This document shows, in pieces, positions 33,795 to 43,575 of a DNA stretch of 64,000 nucleotides. The notes under the pieces are model-generated. The model did no database searches and had not been told where the DNA came from. It worked only from the letters and a program-made list of their open reading frames with translations. The translations under genes and the position numbers were made by a program. How positions within the stretch are numbered: the first letter of the stretch is position 1; each line of letters begins with the position of its first letter. This stretch comes from Saccharum officinarum (Eukaryota > Streptophyta > Magnoliopsida > Poales > Poaceae): assembly GCA_020631735.1 (NCBI GenBank), contig CM036160.1, positions 112,822,680 to 112,886,679 on the forward strand, written 5' to 3'.

Positions 33795-36440
33795 ATGGGC
33801 GTGCTCTTCTCATGCCCCGTGGAGGAGGAGGACGTCCCGGCGCCGGGGTGCGGCGGCAATGCTGGCGTGGAGCCGACGGCCCTCAAGCCGTCACTGGGCT
33901 CCGACAAGCTACGGTTCCAGGGCTCGCTCGGCAGCCTGATCAGGCGGGAGCAGCAGAGCCCCAGCGCGCGCCTGCAGGTCGATGCAACCAAGATCCCCGC
34001 CACGTCGCCGCGCGCCACCGTGGCGCCCGTGCCGCCGGTCATGCCCAGGGAGCTCGCGCGGACCAGGTTCGCCGACGCCGCGCCGGAGAGCCCCAAGCAC
34101 GAGGCAGCGGCCGTGACGGTGCAGAAGGTGTACAAGAGCTTCCGCACGCGCCGCCGCCTCGCCGACTGCGCCGTCGTCGTCGAGCAGAGCTGGTGCGTGC
34201 GCCGCCCTTCCTACACCTACCTCTTCTTCCAAAATCCGCGCCCGCATTGCGCCGCGTTCGTGTGCTTGCTAGACGCTGACCCGTGCGTCTCGATCGATGC
34301 GGTTCCTGCAGGTGGGAGCTGCTGGATTTCGCGCTGCTCAGGCGAAGCTCCGTCTCCTTCTTTGACATCGAGAGGCAGGAGTCGGCGGTGTCCAAGTGGG
34401 CGAGGGCAAGAACCAGAGCTGCCAAGGTTCGGTTCGCATCAAAGTTCGTCTTCTTTCAGCAGTCCCAATTCTTTCGATGTGAGATTACTAACGGCATTTG
34501 CAAATCACACCAAATTCAGGTTGGCAAAGGGTTGTCCAAGGATGAGAAGGCCCAGAAACTTGCGTTGCAGCACTGGCTCGAAGCTGTGAGTATTAGATAT
34601 ATTGCTGTCAGTTAGGCCGTCATGTGAAGCATGTGCTCATCTGAAACTCTGAAATTTGACGAACAGATTGACCCGCGCCACCGATACGGTCATAACCTTC
34701 ACTATTACTATGATTGCTGGCTGCGGTGCGACAGCAAGGAGCCTTTCTTCTACTGGTTAGTGTCCTTATCTGAACTGAACATGACAGTAGTATCTTCTTC
34801 TAGATATTCCATCAGTTACTGAAATCTGACTTTCTTGTGCTTGCCGTGTTCAGGCTGGACGTCGGAGAAGGCAAGGAAATCAATCTTGAGCGGTGTCCGC
34901 GGTTGAAGCTTCTGAGCCAGTGCATCAAGTACCTTGGTCCGGTAAGCCTACGCAAATTATTTGGAGATGGTATCTCGAGAGACTGCCTGCTGAAAAACTC
35001 AGAAAATAATGATCCAATCTGTATTTGTGCAGAAAGAAAGGGAAGAGTATGAGGTTGTGATTGAGGATGGCAAGTTCATGTTCAAGAAGAACAGGCAAAT
35101 CCTCGACACATCCGGTGGACCAAGAGATGCCAAGTGGATCTTTGTTCTAAGCACTTCCAAGAATCTGTATGTTGGACAGGTAATTTTCAGCTGCCTTGGT
35201 GCTGCCAACAACACAAAGTAGCTTCTTGGTTCACCATCTCGCCGTGTAACTAACATTGTCCATGAATCCCAATTGCAGAAGAAAAAGGGCACATTTCAGC
35301 ATTCGAGCTTCCTCGCTGGAGGAGCTACATCTGCTGCTGGTCGACTAGTTGTCGAAGATGGAATCCTGAAGGTACAAATCTGCCTAATACTAACACTACA
35401 CAGTAACATTTAGTGGTGCTGAACTGCTGATGCAATTCCTTTTTCGGCCAATTCAAAATTTTCCAGATAATAACAAAACCCTGATACGTTCTGGTGTTTT
35501 TTCACAGGCTATTTGGCCACACAGCGGGCACTACCGCCCAACCGAAGAGAACTTCCAGGAATTCCAGAGCTTCCTCAAAGACAACAATGTCGACCTCACT
35601 GATGTCAAGGTGAGCAAGCACTCTTCAGAGATATGCCATATGCTTCAAAATTGGTGCTTGTTGCATTCAGCATTCTAAACTGTTTCGACGTCAATGCCGC
35701 AGATGAGCCCAGATGAAGACGACGAGGAGTTCTGGAGCAGGCTGAGAAGTATCCCGTCCGATTGCTGCGCCGCTGCTGACAAACCTGGAGAATATGAATC
35801 GACCACACCTGACGAAGCCTCTCCCTCACAGCAGGCAGAAACCAGCAAGAGTCTCAGTCCCACTGCAACTGTCACGAGGCAAGATTCAGAGGACGCCGTG
35901 GAGGACACCGTGGAGGACACCGAGACCTCAACGACCAACCACCGTGTCCTGTCCGGAGATAGTCAAGAGGAGAACAACGCCGCCGCCGCCGACGACGACG
36001 ACAATACGGCCGTGCCGAGGGAGAAGATCCTGCAGAGGATCAGCTCGAAGAAAGAGACCAAGTCGTACCAGCTGGGGAAGCAGGTGTCCTTCAAGTGGAC
36101 CACGGGCGCGGGGCCCCGGATCGTGTGCGTCCGGGACTACCCGTCTGAGCTCCAGCTCCGGGCGCTGGAGCAGGTGCGCCTGTCGCCGCGGAGCGGCACA
36201 GCTGCCGACGCCGCCGGGGCCGGCAGGGCGGCGTCGTCCCGGTTCGCCTCGCCGCAGCGGTGCAGCAGCCCGACGGTGGCGAGAGGGCGCCGCGAGCTGC
36301 TGGCGCCAGGGGGATGCGGTAGGGCTGCGTCGTCACGGTTCGCGTCGCCGCAGCGGTCCGGCAGCCCGATGGCGAGAGCGCGCTGCGAGCCGCTGACTCC
36401 GAGGGAGGCGTTCCGGACGCACCTGATGGCCAGAGGTTAA
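33795..36440 (+). CDS. IQM: IQM-family calmodulin-binding protein (IQ-motif protein)
   Basis: Predicted plant-specific IQM protein, a family with one IQ motif that binds calmodulin and acts in signalling. Exons: 33795-34192, 34312-34426, 34520-34585, 34667-34755, 34854-34941, 35033-35179, 35279-35371, 35508-35609 and 35703-36440. All are GT-AG with matching phase, giving 611 aa. The IQ motif is at about 107-121 ([15 protein letters not shown]). The conserved IQM core follows: '[19 protein letters not shown]', '[20 protein letters not shown]', '[18 protein letters not shown]', '[15 protein letters not shown]' and '[16 protein letters not shown]'. The last exon encodes an acidic, Ser/Thr-rich tail, then basic 'SRFASPQR' repeats caused by a 96-bp tandem duplication (units starting about 36226 and 36322). 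Which of the several IQM paralogues it corresponds to is unresolved. A Tat element sits only about 270 bp past the stop codon. Confidence 0.92.
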
Positions 36441-36498
36441 TCGGATCGGATCAGCCATTCAGCAAAGCAACCGATGGATGGAGATTGGAGAGACCCTT

Positions 36499-36530
36499 TC
36501 TTTTCTTTTCTTTTCTTTTTTTTTTTCTTG
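36499..36530. repeat. (TTTTC)n microsatellite in the IQM 3' UTR
   Basis: Four to five TTTTC-type units followed by a T run, about 60-90 bases past the stop codon. Confidence 0.85.
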
Positions 36531-36706
36531 TGCATAGAAGAAAGAATAAGATGGGAGTGAAAAATTGCTTCCCGTGTAGATCTTGTAGAGAATACGTAAT
36601 CAATACAGAATTCTTTCATTCTTTTGGTATCCTGATTATGATGATGAAATAATGCAGTCTCTAATTCGATGCTAGTGCCTTCACTCTGAAACCAATGCTA
36701 GTGCCT

Positions 36707-37785
36707 TGTCGGTGTTCGGACCCGAGGGGGTCCTAAACCAACGAGTAAAATGCTGCGTGTCCCTTTCCTGGGTGGTGATGCAAGGAGAACACACGGGGGT
36801 TTATCCTGGTTCGGGCAAAAGAAGGCCCTACGTCCAGCGGGGAGGAGAGGTTTGTATTTCCTTGCACCGAGGTGCTTGTGTAGGGGTTACAAGCTTGCGA
36901 GAGAGGGCGTCGAGCCCAAATCTCAAAGGAGAAAAAGAAAGAGTACAAGATGATTGCTTGAGATGTTGATTTTTGTCTCGTATATGGCTTGTTGTTCGTC
37001 TATTCCCCTCTGCCCAGAGCCCTGGCCTACCCTTTTATAAGGATGAGAGGAGGCCAGGACGACGGGAGCCCTGAGATGATGTTTTGTCGATCCCTGTTGA
37101 GGTGGCTGTAGCGACGTGTCCTAGAAATGGAGGGCCATCCCTGGACACCATGGTGACGTAGGGGACGAGACGCTGAAATGACCTGGAGCACCGTGCCACG
37201 CCGTCCTCCCTTCCCTGTTGAGCCGTGCTGGGCGTCGAGGCCGGGTCGAGGGCGAACGGATAAGTCCGAATCCCTGGAATCGCGGTGTACGGATTCTGTC
37301 GTATCCTTCCTCGAGGGAGACTAGTGTCGTACAGTGCGCGGTAAGGTAGATACAGTGACGTTTTTCACCTCCCATCACGGGATGGGCGGTGAAACAGTGA
37401 GAACTGACACCGGTATTGTTCCCACGTCGACCATACGCGCAGCCATGCCGGTAGGTGGTAGTAGGTAATTGCATTAAATGCTAAGGCTTTTGTCCTGGGG
37501 TAGGTAAAGAGAGGGGGTCGAGCGCCTCGACCCGGGCTCACGCGAGTCGGAGCGCTCCCGGTGGGCGATCGAGCCTCGTGCGGGTCGGAACGCGGTCGAG
37601 GCCTCCCGTCGAGGGGGCCTCGTACGAGTCGGAGACGGGATGCGGTCGAGGCATTCCGTCGAGCCGGTCTCGTACGAGGCGGACCTGTCGCGCGTTTTAA
37701 AGTGGGCTGTGCTTTGTCGTGGCTTAGTCGTTTTAGTTTTTTATTATCGTTAAGTGCGGGTACCCCTATACTATTGGTACCGACA
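36707..37785 (-). repeat. 3' LTR of the Tat element
   Basis: 1,079 bp. On the element strand it has a TATA box, TATAAAAG (+ strand 37032-37039). The inner end CCGACA is followed by the polypurine tract. The IQM-side junction is described under the whole element. Confidence 0.95.
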
Positions 37786-37800
37786 GTAGCCCCCGAGCCT
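37786..37800 (-). other. Polypurine tract of the Tat element
   Basis: AGGCTCGGGGGCTAC on the element strand directly precedes the 3' LTR. Very similar G-rich sequences recur at about 37951-37962, 38035-38048, 43343-43357 and 43451-43463. Confidence 0.8.
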
Positions 37801-38751
37801 TTAGGTGAGTGTATATTCACTCTCCTAGAGGCTTTTTTCCGATGAACTGGAGATGAACTGGAGACATAGCGCCGTGTGTTTTTCTAGTAGGGGCGTGCGA
37901 GCGCCCTCAGGACTTCTCCGGTGGGGGCGCGCGAGCGCACCCGCCGGGTGTAGCCCCCGAGGCCTCGGTGGAGTATTGAGAAAGTCTCCTCCGAGGTCTT
38001 AGTCGTGGTTCGCCAGGGAGTAGTTGATGCGGCCGAGCCCCCGAGCCTCGCGCGCACGAGGTCGATCGGAGTCCCTGCCGTCTTTCGTTATCCGGCCCTC
38101 ACACTCTTCCTTTGGGGAGGAGGAGGAGGGGTGGGGAACGTCGTACTACCCCGTTCGGGTGAGTCCGGCGATCTCCGGTGAGCTGCTAGCGGGGAGATTC
38201 GAGTGAGAGTCCGTGCTCCAGTCGTTAGGAGTCGGCTTGTGGCCCGGAGGCACTCTTCAAAGATGCCAAGGAGTGGTCGTGCGGATGTCGGTTCCCTGCG
38301 ACGGGATCCGAGGGCTCGATGCCTCCCCCGAGGGGATTCCTGCTTCGACCTCGTCCTTTGGCCTCGAATACGTCTTGGGATGCCTCGAGAGCGTGGCTCG
38401 AGCCCTGGCCATGAACGGGCGCATCCCTGGTCGTCCCTTGCTCTGTTGCTCGAGGGCAGCTGTCGAACCCAGGTCGAGGGCCAGCTTCCGTCCCCTCGAG
38501 ACTTAAAATGGGCTCGGAGCCCGTTATGGGAATCTAGGAATATCCGTCCGTGGATCTCGCCCTGCCCGTTAGCCTGACGCGCCTTTTTAGGGCGAGATCG
38601 GCGCGGTAGTGGGCGACGTGGCGTTCGGTTACGGCGTGGGGGATGGCCACGTGCCTTGCTCCTGTAAGACGTGGGGGACGGTTAGGTGAGCGCATTTATT
38701 GCGGGAAACTGTTCCTACCTTTTCGCGCGGCCGTTGGACTTCCTCCTGGCC
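37801..38751. other. Non-coding spacer of the Tat element
   Basis: Lies between the polypurine tract and the antisense gene promoter. No supported reading frame. It holds two extra copies of the 'AGCCCCCGAGGC/T' tract and many 'CTCGA/TCGAG' motifs. It may act as the antisense gene's upstream region. Confidence 0.5.
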
Positions 38752-38757
38752 TATAAA
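38752..38757 (+). promoter_or_regulatory. TATA box for the antisense gene of the Tat element
   Basis: TATAAA in the context GGCCTATAAAGGTGAG, about 150 bases upstream of the ATG at 38904. It is a strong match to the plant core promoter and on the strand opposite to gag-pol. Confidence 0.65.
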
Positions 38758-38903
38758 GGTGAGACCCCAAGGGTCCGTGCTCCCCTCCGGCTCTTTGCGC
38801 TCCTGCCATCTCCTAGTCTCAGGAAACCCTAGCCTTCTTGCGCCTTCCGCCCACGCTGCTGCCGCCGCCTTCCCCTCCGCTCATTCCCTTCCCGACAGCG
38901 CCC

Positions 38904-41900
38904 ATGGCCGGAAAGAGCCAAATCCTCCCCGCCGAAGACTGGGCCTCTTCCTCGGTGACGGAGAGGAAGCTAGAGGAGCTGGTCGAAGATGGGTTGCTGC
39001 GGCCAAGGACGAACCGGTCGCGGCCGGAGTGGATAGCGCCACCGCCGGCCCACCGGGAGCCGGCGCCCCCGGAAGGATACGTGGTGAGCTTCGTATGCTT
39101 CCACGAGCGGGGTTTCGGCATCCCTTCATCGGTCTTCATGCGGGCGCTTCTCCACTACTACCAGGTGGAGCTCCACCACCTTGCCCCCAACGCCGTCGCG
39201 CAAGCCGCCATCTTTGCGGCGGTCTGCGAGGGGTACCTCGGGGTGGAGCCGCAGTGGAACCTGTGGCTTCACCTCTTCAAGGGCGAGCTCTTCGCGCGGA
39301 GAGCGGGGGAGAAGGGAGTTCTCTACGCGGCGCAGGTAGGGAGCTGCGTCCTGCAGTTGAGGTCGAGCCGGGCGGACCAGTACATCCCGGCTCGTCTCAT
39401 CTCCTCGAACAGCGGGTGGCACGAGGGCTGGTTCTACCTCCGCAACGACGACAACCAGTTGCCGAAGTACACCGGCCGCGTGCTTACCGCCCGGGAGGAC
39501 CGCTGGGTATACAGAGTGCCGGACGCCGAGAAGCCGCGTCTGGACCCGTTGCTGGCGGCGCTGCAGCAGCTTCGCGCTCGAGGCTTGATGGCGGCGGCGG
39601 TAGCGACGGCGTTCCATCGCCGCCGGGTGATGCCGCTGTGCCGGCGTCGCCTGCGCCTCGACCAGATGACTCCGGAGGCGTCTCTGGAGGGGAGCCAGAT
39701 GTCTCATGAGGCCCTCACCCTCGAGGAGGGACTTCGTCGAGCCCGCCGGATGGTGGGGACCTTCAAGGCGGAGGAAGCCGACCGGCTCCCCATGAGGCCC
39801 ACTGAGGGGTTCGAGCCCGTGGTAAGTTCCTTGGGTCAGCACGCTTGTTTTTGGTTTCGTTCGTTTCTCGGACCCCCTTAACCCGGTCGACGCCTATGTG
39901 CAGGACTTGTCGGCGTTGCGGGAGACGCGACCGCCGGTTCCGGAGGATCAGCCTGCCCGGGACGCTCGACGGCAGCATGCCTCGAAGCAGAAGGAGGTCA
40001 AGGAGTCGACCAAGAAGCGGGCGGCCCGCAAGGCCAAGGAGGGGGAGGCGCGGAAGAAACTCCGGCGCCAGCAGGCCCTCAACGGGCTTCCTTTGGAGCT
40101 GTCGCCCTCCGAGACCATGTCGGGGGGGGGGGACGACGACAGCAGCGGCGAGGATGACGATGCCTTGTCGCGGTACGAGGCCGCGACCGGGCTGGGGAGC
40201 CTCCCCGACATCCGCCCCCTGCTGGAGCCCATCGCGGGGTCATCCTCCTCGGTCGTCGTGATCGAGGAGGCTGAGGAGGACGACGAGGAAGAGGAGAAGA
40301 AGAAGAAGAAGAAGAAGGAAGAAGGAGGCGGGCCCCTCGGCAGGAGGGGCTGCCTTGCCCCGGACCTAGCAAGCGGGGTCGACGGGGGCGCCTGCCCCAG
40401 CCCAGGCCCCGCAAGCCCGGACGGGGACGGAGGCGGTGGCGCCGACATCGTCGGCGGCGGCGCCACCGTCGGGCGTGAGGACCCAAGGCCAGCTGGCCTC
40501 GGAAGCGCAGAAGACGCGCAGTGGTGCGCCGGCGAGAGCCCCACGGAGCGCCCGGTCCGCGGGTGGGGCTGCCGCGAGGCCACCGCCTGCCGCCTCGAGC
40601 GGCTCGGACCGTGCGGGGTCGAGGCCCCTGGTGCCGATCTCCGGGTGAGTTTTCGAGCTAAGGGGACTTGTCTTTTTTTTTCGAATTCGTCGACCGACCT
40701 CATTTTTTATTTTACAGGCTGAAGCGGAAGGCGGAGCACATGGGGCCCACCCCCGTGAAGTCCCTTCGAGTCAGCGCCGCCGTCCTCAACCGGTCGGCGG
40801 AGCAGGACGCGGCCTGGGTCCGCGAGGTCGAGGCCGCGAAGGAGCGCCGTCGGCAGCAGGAGGCTGCAGGTGCTTCGACGGTCGCCGGCCCCGACCCTGC
40901 CGCGGCGGGGTCAGACCCGGCGAGGGTGGTGGCGCCCGGCCCGGTCGAGGCGGAGCCCAGGACGCTGCCCTCGGCTGAGGCCACCGTGGAAGCGGCTGTG
41001 GAGGGGGCGGCTGCCGATGCGACCGTGGAGGGGGCTGCACCGGCAGCCGAACAGGAGGTGGCATCGGCGAGGGGGCCGCAGCCACAGCAAGACCCGCCGG
41101 CGCGGCCGGTGGGCGCGGCGGAGGGCGAGGTCGCCGAGCCCTCTACCGGAGCCCCGGAAGAAGTGGCGCCGGAGGTTGAGGTGCCGGTTGCGGGGGCACT
41201 GGTGGTCGGAGCGCCGGTTCCCGAGCCGCCGACGGGCGAGGTACCGGCCCCAGAGGCGTCGACGGCGGAGGCGCCAGCTCCGGAGGTACTGGTTGCCGAG
41301 GGGCCGGTCACCGCCGAGGGGCGGGTGCCCGTGGTCATTGCCCTCGACGACGCCCCCCTAGACAGGGGAAAACAAATAATGGGGGCCGAGGGGGGCGAGA
41401 CCAAGAGCCGGGCCGATGCCTCGACCTCCGCCGGGGTCGCGGGAGCTGCGGGCGAGGGCAACGAGGCCGGCCCTTCGACCGGGCCGGGAGGCGCCCCGGC
41501 CGCGTCGTCGTGGCCTGACTTCGCCGCGCTGGCGATAGCGCGGGCCGAGGAGGAGATCTCGAGGTGGGGGGGCCGCCCCTTCAGTTTAGGGACGCCGCAA
41601 ACCTCGACGCCGAGCCTATCCTCACTCTGAATGACAGAGATGAGGTGCATCGCTGGCAGTACCTCGAGGGCGTCCGCCAGCATCTCGATCGGCTGCTCCG
41701 CGTGGCGTCCGATGCCATTTCGCTGGGCATGCGGGATGCCACTGAGGTACGATTAATCTGTTAGCTTATTTCGTGGCTCTCAGTGTCTTTTTTCTTTGGT
41801 TTCATTATCTTTTTTGGTTTTCTTTGAGTTAGGAACTGAAGGAGACCTCCCGCCGCAAGTCACTCTTCATCCGAGGTGAGAGTGGCGTATGGGCGTCGCT

Positions 41901-42907
41901 GTCCCGGCAACGGGCCCTGGTCGAGGAGACCCAGAAGAGGCTCGCCGATCGGACCGCTGAGATGGCTGAGCTGCGCGCTGCCTTCTCGACGGTGAAGGAG
42001 GAAGCGATCCAGGCTTGGGCGGCCGAAGCCTCAATGCGTACCGAGGTGGACAAGGCCCGGGAAGAGGCCGCCCAGGCCCGCAGGGACCTCGAGCCCCTGG
42101 CGGCGCGGGTCAAGGAGCTCGAGGAGGACGTCTCCCAGGTTGGCCATCAACGCGACCTCCTCAACGTCCAAATCGGGCAGGTGACGGCCCGGTTTAGCGC
42201 GCTGAAGGACGAGATCTCGGGGCTGAACGGGGCCATCCAAGAGAGGGACGCGGCGCTCCAAACCGCCCGCCAGGAGATCGAGGCACTGAAGGCGACCGTC
42301 CGTGAGAAGGACAGTGCCCTCCTGGGGCTCGAGCAGACGTGCGGGGGGCTCCGCGACGAGGTTGTGGGTTTAAAGACCCACGTCGGGGGTAAGTAACTTG
42401 TTATGGCCATATAGTTGAGGCATCGCGTTAGGTGCTAATTTGCCTTGTCGTGTTTCAGAACTAGAAAGTGAGAACCGGGAGGCCCACTCGACCACCAACT
42501 CCCTGCAGAGCCTCCTCGAAGCCGAGACCCGGAGGACCCAGCTGCTCGAGGGCGCGATCACCATGGTGTGCGACGGTCTGGGGGTCGAGCCCGACGTCGA
42601 CACCGGTGAAGACGCTCCGGGGAACTCCTTCATCCGTCGGATGGCGGCGCTAGGTCACCTCGCCCGGGAGAAGATACGGGACAGCCTCCACCACGGCGTG
42701 AAGAGGGCGCTGGCCGTCGTCCGCTCGGGTTTTGTATTCGACATGGAGCTCGTTGCCGACGGCTTCATCACAGACCCGGAGCGGACGGACGAGGAGAATG
42801 AAGACGCCTGCCTGGAGCTGATTGAAGCCGCCGAGGGGCCTGGGAGCCGTCTGGCCTCGCTCTTTGAGCCTGAGGTGGTCCCGCCTGCTGACGACGAAGG
42901 CCTGTGA
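38904..42907 (+). pseudogene. Antisense ORF of the Tat element ('putative gypsy type transposon' family), frameshifted
   Basis: Five exons are deduced from GT-AG sites and phase: 38904-39821, 39904-40644, 40718-41746, 41833-42388 and 42459-42907 (about 1,230 codons). Exon 1 carries the domain seen in many plant antisense retrotransposon genes (Transposase_28-like): 'GYVVSFVCFHERGFGIPSS', 'LHYYQVELHHLAPNA', 'EGWFYLRNDD'. Exons 2-3 are low-complexity (Lys-, Glu-, Ala- and Pro-rich). Exon 4 is a long heptad-rich coiled coil and exon 5 an acidic C-terminus. Two compensating frameshifts are inferred, one near the purine run at 40260-40325 and one at a seven-G run at 41566-41572; between them a TAG occurs at 40367-40369. 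The function of this family is unknown. The Transposase_28 name is historical and no transposase activity is implied. Expression would come from 38752. Confidence 0.8.
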
Positions 42908-43575
42908 GCCAAATCTGGGCACGGAGGCCCGTGTAATAAGTTAGTCACTTTGAATTTTGGTCGTGGTGGCCGTAGGGGCCTTAAGAACTCGAGACATAAA
43001 CCAGTTCGTGGTTAATTTAGTTTTATTTGAGCTTTTCTTCCCTCCATCGCTTGGATTGTGTTCTTGTGCGATTTACTTAGCACGCAGTCGCATCCTTTGG
43101 CGCAGAGGAGCTAGTGGAGGTACCGTAGCCTGGGGGGCGTAGGTGATCTCACGGCTCGACTGCCCTTGAGCTTCAGGGTGCTCTTGCGGCCTCGCGGGTC
43201 GTGCAAGATCCTAATCTAAGCGACAGGGGGTAAACTCCTTTTTAAAGTTATGAACTGTTATTAGATCTATTTAGCGTGCGGCTGCGCCCCTAGACGGCGT
43301 GAGTACCGTAGCCTCGGAGGCGTAGGTGATCTCGTGGCTCGATAGCCCCCGAGCTTCAGGGCGCTCTTGCGGTGCTTGCTGATCTAAGCAGTAGTTCTTA
43401 AAATTTAAAAAGAAGTACAAATTTTTTCGGGACTGGGGGTTCCCCCTTTGTAGCCCCCGAGGGAGGGTCGATTCTGGTAGTGCAGAGTCGATCCTTCCTC
43501 ATCATAAAAACAAAAGTTTTAACATTGCTGTATTCTTTATTGATGAAAAAAGAAATTACAGAGCCTCGAGGCTTT
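42908..43575. repeat. Spacer with two-copy repeat between antisense gene and pol end
   Basis: Units at about 43078-43191 and 43271-43375 share 'TACCGTAGCCT', 'GGCGTAGGTGATCTC', 'GGCTCGA', 'GAGCTTCAGG' and 'GCTCTTGCGG', with a period of about 183 bp. Two more polypurine-like tracts lie here (43343-43357 and 43451-43463). The antisense gene and pol converge on this spacer, so it probably holds both 3' ends; that is an inference. Confidence 0.65.

Noticed and set aside
39126..39842. 238-codon minus-strand frame opposite antisense exon 1
   Set aside because: A shadow of the GC-rich + strand exon, which carries the recognisable domain.
40712..41683. 323-codon minus-strand frame (Ala/Ser/Pro-rich)
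   Set aside because: A mirror reading of the Ala/Pro-rich exon 3 of the antisense gene; low complexity only.
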